A stretch of 64,000 nucleotides of DNA from Exophiala sp. HKRS030 (GCA_023897205.1 JAHWDD010000003.1:1801665-1865664); one strand, 5' to 3'. Positions 22,501 through 32,622 are shown, numbered from the stretch's first letter. Program-made: numbers and translations. The notes: generated from the letters alone by a model not told the origin.

Positions 22501-22878
22501 CTCATCAAGGGGCGGATTCCCCCGGCGGAATCCGTCGTTGTGTTCATGCAGTTTGCATGGACAAAGGACCTCTTTATCGAGGGGTGCCACCAAACCAACA
22601 TCGCCGTGTGCGATGGCTGGAGAGGTGGCACCTCTTCGATTGAAGAGTTCAAGCAGGCGGCGGGGGCAGGGCAGGCTGTCCTCGTCTTGAAGGTGGACTC
22701 GGAGGACTCGGCGGGCCACAACCTGCAAGTGGCCAACCACGTGGTTTTTTTGGGCCCGGTGATGGGCATGTCGAAAGAGGAGAGGGCCGCGACGATGGAG
22801 CAGGCAGTTGGCCGCTGCCGCCGACATGGCCAGCAAAAGCTGGTCCATGTCTGGCATTTGGCTCCTGAGTCTTTGTAG
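16540..22878 (+). CDS. Cytosine-C5 DNA methyltransferase fused to RING and SNF2 helicase (fungal RAD8/DNMT5-like class)
   Basis: Seen: one uninterrupted frame. ATG at 16540 (tttacgATGGGG, A at -3) gives 2112 aa; the open frame extends 27 bases upstream without ATG. Methyltransferase at ~190-640: motif I TLCSGTDSP (~198), motif IV GASCVDFSS with putative nucleophile Cys296, motif VI LENV (Glu343), motif VIII QTRNR (~378), motif X SGNAMTT (~601). A Cys-rich cluster, C-x-C..CPDC..CTHCC, lies at ~696-727. SNF2 part: Walker A DNVGGGKT (Lys1329), motif II VDEF (Asp1577), motif III SGTPP (~1602). A RING-like zinc module lies at ~1910-1950, and motif VI QAVGRCRRHGQ at ~2088. Known: fungal DNMT classes DNMT5 and RAD8 combine these modules; DNMT5 does ATP-driven maintenance methylation. 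No chromodomain was seen, so RAD8-like fits better. Role: nuclear DNA methylation or remodelling, inferred. Large gene-free flanks on both sides are unusual here. Confidence 0.9.
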   Translation: MGKEKEKAKGEDLVEDIPDHCNTIPNSDNSLAVTTGGVLDCRISTKPSGGSTNVRSRRRPQLRPRPVRRPQEIRDSVFTKANVAVNVVPLPQASELFLALASLSGNQDNFQELSAALGAGFDPQKIQKSTYKEPVKNKSARARQYFRGYTPSYNGLDHTKPPLHDIYDMFLDMAEKALTRDFEEACSIFEGNELSVFTLCSGTDSPVVATSLISRALKQLGMNNFNVNHVGSCEIEPSKQAFLERNFHPNVLFRDVTDFIKHAENPKDDRYLPRTAYGAPAHPPNNVNILVAGASCVDFSSLRNNETRPEFDPTGQQGGESSSTFAGVFAYVEVYRPNLVILENVEATEWQTILERFQEIRYQCQVVKLDSINFYVPQTRNRSYCIVVDMDQAARVDLKLGQAIANWVQLFAYFQKRATSPYPSFLLDDSDPRLILEKAKDASVASIAGSPEWEAGRKRHYVKRTELQLGYENPYTQLKEHPPCNMDNYVSQTWAMSQTERVLDLLDIHYLKNAMSAQRRKKTTNYDMRFKHRNINVTQNVDRDTDSRKWGIVGCITPRGDLYDTLLGRPLVGSETFSLTGLPIGDLNVNRETSSMLQDLSGNAMTTTVIGAAVMSAVLAFRKQEKQKVGFFDEYVQAVRSNDTNSKQISEVMHLTWQQNAPENENFTHISQQAGALTTPSLEHLVDAVHKSTPYCRCESLGQHTAAELTFCPDCFYTVCTHCCRRPHGGMDNLVVDDRRPMSEFARELTLMLPAVLALKLACSINDLPQFSCGEWTSHNDKFAEQVRYLLFAALNETVRFQGTRFDRTWRAIYDSRFAKLELEFVPGPLCDGTSMISSTLQPVWRLFAKPMNTEPVKSKLRSLFQHHIAEMSVDTSLFSGTWAFWNGIHKQKVTIRAFGSRVPSWRNHLGLEYEANTDDRVFTQLEVKPSNNKEEYLPTSICGNYMLLPDCPAAGQTLHKKVLSNESDIPVFMYLKPGPLQDARWDSVVISEQPAHRDMPDERSTLIKLRPGWSFPHGPDQALLPSEQEVECDVFSNWTDFPDLHMGTADQENEIKISRPSILPPPEYTRKSCDDAGMTILSLTIPLDMAYKDQWALEKAISVELEDKPEALKDFVAFLNHATNLLDSSAEWSKISVAGGWICRTCLPKPPDLEWVIKDKVLTAIENPKQATDFEHALETRPKAATAIVARSTDTALLTIKVNLKTLAHRASSLLYKPGKLELMSTAEWRIIHYNRFALHPNFGPFGLGSNDSDVPISYRTIGKRTLWHSQRQILSWMRNMEDKPETWKELCQIECRLPSLSLNVEVRAFSEKVVRGGIIADNVGGGKTTSSLAHIYHNYTRARARPTMDATAHDSSGLVDSDATLVLVPKNILAQWVKELNECIPSWTVLTRNKKDRTAKPCDQKPFSPYYIVVTKTSELLSYSIEDFQNAALILVPFNILEEDQYYEHMQDLACAPHVPTIPGRAFKQWLDQAIQGLRSVCESLPSEIPKAWADWDKLRSEIPAYDRFPEPLNRKIKKTQNAGRSKTAAADDKTDETSDEDFRKDFENKLQAFRDKDKFEPLFHLFHFSRVIVDEFTYVSGKSLLSLLKISAQAKWLLSGTPPIHDYDSVNTMAKLLGTRVAIFNEQEGKFGFGKDGNKMVKDKSESQEFRALQNVVSAGYKKSVYEHAEAFLNTFVRKNKPPTNGIKVKSHKRSFALSPSETLVLDMVNNAIDRSICDFTRKTPSPRHAKDGLQGQIRAAAESCGSPEAARLCVSSYLHTILDLHQNGAQEYEEEALSILKQEFETSLLQMASELLEKLQNLWYGDKDHAATKVFDTLIEEMKRADIDEIDVVPLLRQLSQYAEANPVVPKKNWDSLTPSSKEKEVDTRTTRVRDLIPSLSEGMGRMRFLNLVSSVVKAEALQGCSACGHQETDYDLVQVSVKCGHIVACSGCASGSSHPTGCCHLFRPDNVDRASRFVRQLDAGVQGVSDLVRGTMAQKAISLIKGRIPPAESVVVFMQFAWTKDLFIEGCHQTNIAVCDGWRGGTSSIEEFKQAAGAGQAVLVLKVDSEDSAGHNLQVANHVVFLGPVMGMSKEERAATMEQAVGRCRRHGQQKLVHVWHLAPESL

Positions 22879-23071
22879 GAAGGAGGAGGGTGTGTGTGGT
22901 TGTCTGTGTGGCTGGGCGGGGCGTGGTTGTGTGGTTGGTTGTTGGAGTATTCTAGATAGAAAAAATGAAATGAAAAAAAACACATGTGTCTCATTGTGCA
23001 ATAAGTGAACATCATGTTTCCAGTAACTCGTTAGTCTTAGCGACATGTATACATCCTATTAAGATATCGGA

Positions 23072-23338
23072 GATCGCGACATGGCATCGCGGCGAACGTC
23101 TTATGCGAAGGCATATCATTGATATGATTGTGTCGACCACCTCACATGTCCAGTGTTGTGACATCGCGATATGAGGTCGCGGCGAACGTCTTTTGCGACG
23201 CACATTGCCCATAGAATTATGTTGGCCACCTTACCCATCAGCAATTGGCACATCGCGAAATGATATCGTGGCGAACGTCTTTCGCGATGCACATCGCTGA
23301 TGACCTTCTGTGGCACTCTACACCTATTAGACAAGCCA
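23072..23338. repeat. Three imperfect tandem copies of a ~90 bp unit
   Basis: Units begin at about 23072, 23161 and 23250. Each has a TCGCGA/ATCGCG core followed by GGCGAACGTCTT (at 23091, 23181 and 23270, periods 90 and 89) and then a TTTTGCGA-like and CACAT/CATC part. The first ~50 bases of each unit are best conserved; the rest has drifted. CpG-rich compared with its surroundings. No coding capacity seen. Confidence 0.8.
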
Positions 23339-23914
23339 TGTGAGACTTGTAATGACGGCCATTATGATTCTAACAATGAAGGTGTTATTGTGTCCCCTTC
23401 ATACGTTGTTGTCGATCATCATGACCTTTATGCCATTATCGAAATCCCCTACTAACGAGGGGCGACAGCCTTGCACGTGAGCGTAGGTGGGGGGATTTGG
23501 ACTCGCCTGCGCTTCCGATACAAGAAGCATCAGAATTAGTATACCTAGGCACGGTGCACAGTGTCCGCCTCGATCCTAAGATTACTCGTATCATTACTGT
23601 GTACCCAGCACCATCGCCGAGTCTCCGCGTGGTCTACAGATCTACTTACCCTCTTCCCGTTTTATTCAGTTTTTTTCGATACGAAAGAAATGGATTGATG
23701 AGATCAAGCCCCCCTTGTCAATGCCAGCCAAAATAGTGCCCGAAGCTTGCATCGCTGGGGGCCCAACAACTATATTTAGTGCCAATTCCTGCGCGCCTAG
23801 CGCGCAGCCCATCGACAACGAAGAGTTGGGGCTGAAAATTGTCGGTCGGTTTGTGACTGGGACCTACGGTACAATAGAGTACTGTACAATGTGCGAAAAA
23901 TGCTCGAGTGTTCT

Positions 23915-25196
23915 CGTACTCGTACTGCCGAACGGGGTATCCCCTGAGAAGTTTGGTACCAGATCTCACCTTTCAGCCCGTTGCAGATCAGAGACCAATC
24001 GTACTCGATAGCTTCAGCTTCGGCGATCGAAGAAAGGGACCTCGTACTCGTGCTCGTACTCGTTCCGCGTTTCTTATCTACGAGTGTGGGATCAAGAGAA
24101 CCGATAAAAAAAACCCAGGTCGTTGTCTAGAAATGAAAAAAGGATCGGGATTATTGGAATCGGTGGATTAATTGCTATCGAACGAAGCCAACACCGGACT
24201 CCGAAATTGTATCTTGACAGGGGGCGGAGTCCGCATGCAGCGCCACAAGATCATTATCGATCTCGGAAATCAGGCGGTCCATGAGGCTGAACAGATGATT
24301 TTCTCTTTGACGGGACGGATGCCACCATATACGACATACGAAGGGGATCCATCTGTGCGACCGCCTTTACCCGGTGAGATCATCTCTGCTTCTCGTGCAT
24401 GGGGCGTTGAGAGGGACAGATGATCTTTCTCTTCCTCCTTCTGACCGCAGATGCATTGGGGTACTTGGTAGCTTGGAGGGCGTCAGTGGCGGCGGGTGGG
24501 AAGCAAGCCTCGGTACATTTCGATCGGACGAGTTACGGGTAGGGGAAAGGGAAAAGCTGGAGGTGACGGCATTGTTTCCCACCGGCGCTCAAAGGTCTCA
24601 ACAAAGAGGATTGTTGTAGTGTAAAAAAAATTGTTGGAGATGGGGATGGGCTCAAAGTTCAATCGGGAATAATGGAAATGCCTGGGTGTGTTTGGCGGGC
24701 AGCGAATCGATCGACGGCTGGTGGCGAGCCTGAAGGGAGAGACATCCAGTCAGATGAAGCCGGAGACCCTGGGTGAAGGGGGGTTTGTTGACCCTGGCTC
24801 GTTAGCCCCGGCGACTCAGTGAAGCTGTGCTCCCAACTGAAAAATGCCCACTCTGAGTTTGACCCTGCACTCGTTCGTGCTCCGTTGGCCTCCTGTCAGT
24901 AGTTTCTGGTGAAATGGTCCTCTGTGACAGTTTCCACTCTGAGGACGCATGGGAGGCGTGGTGAGGAGCGTGCGGTGCCCCGAAGGAGAGCAAAATAGAC
25001 ACTGTGATTGACGGGAACAAATTGGTGATGCGCTTCTTGTCCGGCCCGCCTGTTTTTTGGCGACACCACGCTAGACCCCTTTTCGCGCCTCCATTCAACA
25101 GCTCAATGCACAGGACACTTTTTTTACTTAGATCCAATCGTACTCGGACGGGCTTGTGTCTCACTAAAACACAAAACTACATCACCGTCGAGTACG
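23915..25196. repeat. Cluster of six CGTACTCG octamers upstream of ACC1
   Basis: Exact copies at 23915-23922, 24000-24007, 24043-24050, 24055-24062 and 25139-25146 on +, and 25189-25196 on - (CGAGTACG). Two are joined as ctCGTACTCGtgctCGTACTCG. By chance about 0.04 would be expected in this span. Could be factor-binding sites for ACC1 or a degenerate microsatellite; function unknown. Confidence 0.5.
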
Positions 25197-25229
25197 GAGT
25201 AGTAGATTATTATACCTTGCATCGTGGTG

Positions 25230-25537
25230 CTACTTGCTACTGCTGTTGCATTTGCTGACTTCAACAATCCTCCCGCTCCTACTCTTCCTACTCTTCCTCC
25301 TCTCTTCTGCCAACAACACGAGAAAACCTGACCTGTCCATTCCTTACCTCTTCCTACCTTCCTACCTTACCAAAAGACTTTCTCCTGGGTCTGTGTTTGG
25401 GCGAGTTGTGGTTTCATTGATTGGCGTGTTTTTCCAGATTCTCCTTTTCCCTCACACCCTCCTCAAAACCATATCGACACCGACGCGAGACTCGGTCCCC
25501 CTCTCGAGTTGCATGAGATAGTTTCTTCCCTATAATC
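25230..25537 (+). promoter_or_regulatory. Pyrimidine-rich leader of ACC1
   Basis: Long C/T-rich runs (25255-25310 and 25430-25465 especially) lie directly upstream of the ATG at 25538. Such CT tracts are common before transcription starts of highly expressed genes in filamentous ascomycetes. A CACACACC-type spot and a TACGGAGTA nonamer (25193-25201) sit just before. The transcription start is not determinable from sequence. Confidence 0.45.
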
Positions 25538-28500
25538 ATGGCTCCCAGCACCAATGCTGTCAATGGGGTCAACGGCACCTCAGCTCGCCGCTCCACGCTG
25601 GTCAATGGCACACCCAGCGAGTGGCAGTCGAAGCACAAGCTTGCACCACATTTCATCGGTGGAAACAGATTAGAAAAAGCTGCTCCGAGCAAAGTAAAAG
25701 ACTTTGTACAAGCTCAAGATGGGCATTCAGTCATTACTTCAGTACGTTGAACGCTGAGAATGAAAAGGTTTTGGTGCGGGGGAAAAGAAAGCGCAGCTGA
25801 CACGGGGACCCTTATAGGTGCTCATCGCGAACAACGGTATTGCAGCGGTCAAAGAGATCCGTTCAGTACGAAAATGGGCCTACGAGACATTCGGCGACGA
25901 GCGGGCCATCCAGTTCACCGTGATGGCCACGCCCGAAGATTTGCAGGCGAACGCAGACTACATCCGTATGGCGGATCAATATGTCGAAGTAGGTGGCGAT
26001 GCTAGCAGCATTACTGAAGGAGAAATGGACTCCGACTGACAATGCTTTCTTCTAGGTCCCTGGAGGCACGAATAACAACAACTATGCCAACGTAGAACTG
26101 ATTGTCGACGTTGCCGAGAGAATGAACGTCCACGCAGTCTGGGCTGGCTGGGGTCACGCCTCCGAAAACCCCAAGTTGCCAGAATCGCTGGCAGCCTCAC
26201 CAAAGAAGATCATCTTCATCGGCCCACCTGGTTCCGCCATGCGGTCGCTCGGTGACAAGATCTCCTCCACAATCGTCGCACAGCACGCACAAGTACCCTG
26301 TATTCCTTGGTCAGGAGAAGGGGTCGACGAGGTGGAAATTGACAGCGAAGGAATCGTCACCGTTCACGATAATATCTATGACAAGGGCTGTGTACATTCA
26401 CCCGAAGAGGGTCTGGAAGCTGCAAAGAAGATCGGTTTCCCGGTCATGGTGAAAGCCTCCGAAGGTGGTGGTGGCAAAGGTATCCGAAAAGTCGAGAACG
26501 AAGCCGAGTTCACCAGTCTCTACAACGCCGCGGCGAGCGAAATTCCCGGTTCTCCCATCTTCATCATGAAGCTTGCAGGCAATGCCCGGCATTTGGAGGT
26601 GCAGTTGCTGGCCGATCAGTACGGAAATAACATTTCCCTGTTTGGCAGAGATTGTTCCGTCCAGCGAAGGCACCAGAAAATCATTGAAGAGGCCCCTGTC
26701 ACGATCGCAAACCCAGACACCTTCCACTCCATGGAAGATGCCGCCGTCCGACTGGGTGAATTGGTCGGCTATGTATCGGCTGGTACTGTGGAATATCTCT
26801 ATTCTCATGCAGACGACAAATTCTACTTTTTGGAGTTGAACCCCCGTCTCCAGGTGGAACATCCCACCACCGAAATGGTCAGCGGTGTCAACTTGCCAGC
26901 TGCCCAGCTTCAAATCGCCATGGGTATTCCTCTCCACCGCATCCGTGACATTCGCTTGTTGTACGGCGTAGACCCCCATACCGCGACCGAGATCGATTTC
27001 CATTTCAAGGACCCGGCCAGCATGAAGACTCAGCGTCGTCCCAGACCAAAGGGCCACACCACTGCTTGCCGTATCACGTCCGAAGATCCTGGCGAGGGTT
27101 TCAAGCCATCCAGCGGTACCATGCACGATCTCAATTTCCGTTCGAGCTCGAACGTCTGGGGTTACTTTTCCGTGTCCTCGGCTTCCAGTATCCACAGTTT
27201 CTCTGACAGTCAGTTTGGTCATATCTTCGCCTACGGCGAAAACCGACAGGCTTCCAGAAAACACATGGTCGTTGCCTTGAAGGAATTGAGCATTCGTGGT
27301 GATTTCCGAACCACCATTGAATATTTGATCAAGCTCTTGGAAACTCCTGCCTTTGAAGACAATACCATCACCACTGGCTGGCTGGATCAGTTGATCTCCA
27401 ACAAACTGACTGCTGAGCGACCTGACCCAATGCTCGCCGTGCTTGCCGGTGCGCTGACGAAAGCCCACCTGGCAAGCGAAGCCTGCATTTCCGAGTACCG
27501 CAAGGGTCTGGAGAAGGGTCAAGTGCCTTCGAAGGATGTTCTCAAGACGGTTTTCCCCGTGGAATTCATCTATGAGGGCCAGCGATACAAATTCACCGCC
27601 ACCAGAGCAAGTCTCGACAGCTACCATATCTTCATCAACGGTTCGAAGTGCCTAGTCGGTGTCCGAACACTGGCCGACGGTGGTCTGTTGATGCTTGTTG
27701 CAGGAAGATCTCACAGTCTGTATTGGAAGGAAGAGGCGACTGCCATTCGCCTGAGCGTTGACAGCAAGACTTGCTTGCTGGAACAAGAAAATGACCCTAC
27801 TCAGCTCCGAACACCGTCTCCTGGTAAGCTTGTCAAGTACACCGTCGAGAACGGTGAACATGTCAAGGCTGGTCAAGCCTTTGCGGAAGTCGAAGTCATG
27901 AAAATGTACATGCCTCTAATTGCACAGGAGGATGGTGTGGTTCAATTCCTCAAGCAGCCCGGTGCAACTCTTGAGGCTGGTGACATCCTGGGTATCTTGG
28001 CTCTGGATGATCCTTCCAGAGTCAAGACAGCCGAGACCTTCACTGGCAAGCTTCCAGACCTAGGGCCGCCTCAGGTTGTCGGAAACAAGCCCCCTCAACG
28101 ATTCGCCCTCCTCATCGGTATCTTGCAGAACATCCTGCTGGGCTTTGACAACCAGGTCATCATGGCCTCTACCTTGAAGGAGCTCGTCTCCGTCCTTCGA
28201 GATCCTGAACTGCCATATGGCGAATGGTCAGCCAGATCTTCTGCCTTGCACTCGCGTACTCCACAACGGTTGGACGCTCAGCTCTCTCAGATCGTTGAAC
28301 GTGCACATGCCAGACATGCCGAGTTCCCAGCTAAGCAGCTCCAGAAGGCCATCAACCGTTTCATCGAGGAGAACATGTCCAAGAACGATGGCGTTACGCT
28401 CCACGCCACTTTGGCACCTTTGGAGGAGGTCATCTCCCAATACTCTGAAGGCCTGAAGGTTCATGAGTTCTCGGTTTTCACGGGGTTGCTCGATCAGTAC

Positions 28501-31500
28501 TATGAAGTCGAGAAACTCTTTGCTTCAGGGTCCCACAGAGACGAGGATGTCATTCTCAAGCTGAGAGAAGAGAACAAAGATGATATTCTCTCTGTCTGCT
28601 ACACTGTCCTGTCACACACCCGTGTGTCTGCGAAGAACAATTTGATTGTCTCCATCCTGGAGATGTACCGACCTGACCAGCCCAATGTTGGCAATGTCGG
28701 AAAGTACTTCAAGACTTCTCTGCGTCGTCTCACAGAGCTCGAGTCCCGAGCAACTGCCAAGGTTACTCTGAAGGCTCGTGAATTGCTCATCCTATGTGCC
28801 ATGCCTTCTTTGGAAGAGAGAGTGTCCCAAATGGAGCATATCCTCAAGTCTTCAGTTGTCGAATCCAAATATGGTGAGACTGGTTGGGAACACCGGGAGC
28901 CCGACCTGGAGATCTTGAAGGAAGTGGTTGACTCTCGTTACACCGTCTTCGATGTCATTCCTCTGTTCTTTGCCCATCATGATCCATGGGTTGGACTCGC
29001 GGCTCTCGAAGTGTACATCCGACGTGCCTACCGTGCGTACACTGTGCGAGAAGTCGAGTACCACAACGATGTTGAACCACCTTTCTACATGTCATGGGAT
29101 TTTGTCCTCCGCAAGGTTGGGCAATCCGAGTTTGGTCTTCCATTGGCCTCTTCCTATCCATCAGGACAGGCCACGCCGTCCCAGCAGGGCAGCCCGTTCA
29201 AGCGCATCACTTCTGTGAGCGATCTGTCATACCTGAACAAATTGCAATCTGAAGACGAACCCACACGGAAGGGTGTTATCGCTCCATGTCACTACCTGGA
29301 CGAGGTCGATGAGTGCCTGGCCCGCGCATTGGAGGTTTTCCCTAAGGGAACCAAGGAGAAGCGTCCTAGTCCTAATCAACAACATCTCATGCCAACGCTC
29401 GACAGTGTTCGCAAACCTCAACCAAAGCTTGAGAGTGTCGATGATGACTTGACCAATGTCTGCAACATTGCCATCCGCGACACTGAAAATCTCCCCGACG
29501 CCGAGATTCTCAGCCGCGTTCAGAGCTTGGTCGCAGAAAACAAGGCCGAACTCCTTGCTCGTAACGTTCGTCGCGTCACTTTCATCTGCGGCCACAAGGA
29601 TGGATCATACCCGGGGTACTTCACTTTTCGTGGAGCCAACTACGAAGAAGATGTGACCATTCGGCACAATGAACCTGCTCTTGCTTTCCAGCTTGAGCTC
29701 GGAAGGTTGTCCAAGTTCAAGATCAAGCCTGTCTTCACACAAAACCGAAACATCCACATCTACGAGGCTATTGGCAAGGGCGAGGACAGAGACAAGGTCG
29801 TGGACAAACGTTACTTCGTTCGTGCGGTCGTGCGTCCAGGTCGCCTGAAGGATGAAATCCCAACTGCAGAATACTTGATCACTGAGACCGATCGTCTCGT
29901 CAACGATATCTGCGACGCTCTTGAGATCATTGGCAACAACAACTCCGATCTTAACCACATCTTCATCAACTTCTCGCCCGTCTTCAACCTACAGCCAAGA
30001 GATGTCGAAGAAAGGATCGCTGGCTTCTTGGAACGTTCTGCCAGAAGATTCCTACGACTTCGTATCACTGGAGCAGAGATCCGAATTCTCTGTACGGACC
30101 CTGAGACTGGAATGCCATATCCCCTCCGCGTGTTCATCAGCAATACCTCCGGTTATGTGGTCAATGTTGAAAGCTACGTCGAGAAGAAGTCTCGCTCTGG
30201 CGAATGGGTATTCGAAAGCATCGGCGGTACGACTAAAGTTGGCTCCATGCATCTTCGGTCCGTATCAACTCCTTATGCCTCAAAGGAGTGGTTGCAACCC
30301 AAGCGTTACAAGGCTCATCTTATGGGCACTCAGTATGTTTACGACTTCCCTGAGTTGTTCAGACAAGCAATTGCAAACAGCTGGACAAAGGCCATCGGCA
30401 AGCATGCCCCTATGGCCGATTCCAGACCTGAAGTTGGCCACTGCCTTGACTACAACGAGTTGATCCTTGATGACAGCGACAACATCACCGAAGTCTCTCG
30501 CGAGCCAGGTACCAATAATTGTGGTATGGTTGCGTGGGTGGTGACAGCCAAGACTCCCGAATACCCTCGAGGCCGGAAATTCGTCATCATCGCCAACGAC
30601 ATCACCTTCCAGATTGGTTCATTTGGTCCTACTGAAGACAAGTTCTTCAACCAATGCACGGAATACGCCCGAAAGCTTGGCATTCCTCGCATTTACTTGT
30701 CTGCCAACTCCGGTGCTCGCATTGGCATGGCTGATGAGCTCATCCCACATTTCTCTGTTGCTTGGAACGATGAAGGCAAGCCGGAGTCTGGCTTCAAGTA
30801 CCTCTACCTTACTCCCGAGAAGAGGAAGCAGCTCACGGAGAAGGAAGTCATCACCGAGGAAATCCAGGAGGACGGAGAGACCCGACACAAGATCACTACC
30901 ATTGTCGGTAACAAAGATGGTCTGGGTGTTGAATGTCTGCGTGGTTCTGGTCTCATTGCTGGTGCTACCTCCAAAGCTTATGAGGACATCTTCACGATTA
31001 CCCTCGTCACCTGTCGATCTGTTGGTATTGGTGCTTACCTCGTCCGCTTGGGTCAGCGAGCAATTCAAATCGAGGGCCAGCCAATCATCCTCACCGGTGC
31101 TCCTGCGCTCAATAAGGTGTTGGGTAAGGAGGTTTACACTTCCAACCTGCAACTTGGTGGCACCCAGATCATGTACAGAAACGGTGTGTCCCACATGACT
31201 GCCAGCGATGACTTCCAAGGTGTGGAAAAGATCGTGGAATGGATGTCTTTCATTCCCGACAAGAAGGGGCAACCAGTGCCAGTTGGTATTGCCGCTGACA
31301 CTTGGGATCGTGAAATCAGCTTCTATCCACCTCGTGGACCATATGATGTGCGACATCTCATTGCTGGTAAGGCGGATGACGAAGGCTTCGTGTCTGGTCT
31401 CTTCGACAAGGACTCTTTCCAGGAGGCTCTTGGCGGCTGGGCGAAGACTGTTGTGGTCGGTCGTGCTCGCCTAGGTGGCATCCCAATGGGTGTCATTGCA

Positions 31501-32622
31501 GTAGAGACGCGCACTGTCGAGAACGTCATCCCTGCTGATCCTGCCAACGCCGATTCAATGGAACAAGTTGTGCAGGAACCGGGTGGTGTGTGGTTCCCCA
31601 ACTCGGCTTTCAAGACCGCACAAGCCCTCAAGGATTTCAACTACGGTGAACAGCTTCCAGTCATGATCTTGGCCAATTGGCGTGGTTTCTCTGGTGGTCA
31701 ACGAGATATGTTCAACGAAGTCCTGAAATATGGTTCGTATATTGTTGACGGCCTCGTCAAGTACGAGCAGCCGGTGTTCGTCTACATTCCTCCATTTGGC
31801 GAACTCCGTGGTGGTTCTTGGGTAAGTTCCAAACACTCGGTTTCTGATTGGAGATGATAACTAACCTGCCATTAGGTCGTCGTTGACCCTACCATCAACC
31901 CCGAACAGATGGAAATGTATGCTGACGAAGAGTCTCGTGGTGGTGTCCTGGAGCCCGAGGGTATCGTTGGTATCAAGTATCGACGTGAGAAGCAACTCGA
32001 GACCATGGCCCGTCTTGATCCCACCTACGGGCAGCTCAAGGCTCAGTCTCTTGCTAAGGACTTGACATCTGAGCAATTGAACGAGATCAAGGTCAAGATG
32101 GCGGAACGCGAGCAACTGCTTGGACCTATTTACCAGCAAATCGCCCTTCAATTCGCCGACCTTCACGATCGTGCTGGACGTATGGAAGCCAAGGGTACCA
32201 TTCGTATGCCACTCAAGTGGCAGAACGCTCGAAGATTCTTCTACTGGCGTCTCCGAAGAAGATTGTCCGAAGAGGTTTTGCTCAAGAAATTGAATGCCAG
32301 TTTGGCGGCTGGTGGTGTTGTGCCCACTACTCCCAACGCCATGGCACAAAAGGAGAGCAACCTTGCCATGCTTAAGAACTGGTCTGGCCTGCTCGATGCC
32401 GAATTCGAAAAGGACGATCGTAAGGTTGCCGAGTGGTACGAGAGCCACCGAAAGGAGGTCTATGCAAAGATCGATGCTGTCAAGAGTGAAGCCATCAGCA
32501 AAAAGGTGTCTGAGTTGCTGATGGGCAACAAGGAAGGTGGTTTGAAGGGTGTGCGTGAGGTTTTGAGCCTTGTGCCTACAAGTGAGAGGGAACAACTTGT
32601 CAAGTATCTGACCGGGTCTTGA
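25538..32622 (+). CDS. ACC1: Acetyl-CoA carboxylase (multidomain, biotin-dependent)
   Basis: Seen: exons 25538-25741, 25818-25988, 26056-31821 and 31876-32622; introns of 76, 67 and 54 bp, all phase 0; 2295 aa, close to yeast Acc1 (about 2230). Biotin carboxylase at ~65-560 with ATP-grasp loop [13 protein letters not shown] (~259) and the [18 protein letters not shown] block. Biotin carrier motif EVMKM with biotinyl Lys741. A central regulatory region follows, then the carboxyltransferase N- and C-halves (~1500-2190; [43 protein letters not shown]). Reaction: acetyl-CoA + bicarbonate + ATP to malonyl-CoA, the committed step of fatty-acid and polyketide precursor supply, in the cytosol. [12 protein letters not shown] near residue 1178 fits the Snf1/AMPK consensus. 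Essential housekeeping gene; normal in all features seen. Confidence 0.98.

Larger units (their letters stand above)
22879..25537. other. 2.7 kb gene-free stretch between methyltransferase and ACC1
   Basis: The left end carries a G/T-rich tract (22885-22950) just after the stop, then a three-copy 90 bp tandem repeat (listed separately). The middle (23.9-25.2 kb) holds six copies of the octamer CGTACTCG. The right end is a pyrimidine-rich leader of ACC1. Open frames such as 23715-24011 and 24172-24423 have no recognisable product. Confidence 0.5.

Noticed and set aside
23072..23338. CRISPR-like reading of the 90 bp tandem repeats
   Set aside because: Only three imperfect, directly abutting units without spacers, in a eukaryotic genome.
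26398..27627. 409-residue open frame antisense to acetyl-CoA carboxylase
   Set aside because: It mirrors strongly coding sequence on the + strand; codon periodicity belongs to ACC1 and the translated product shows no domain.
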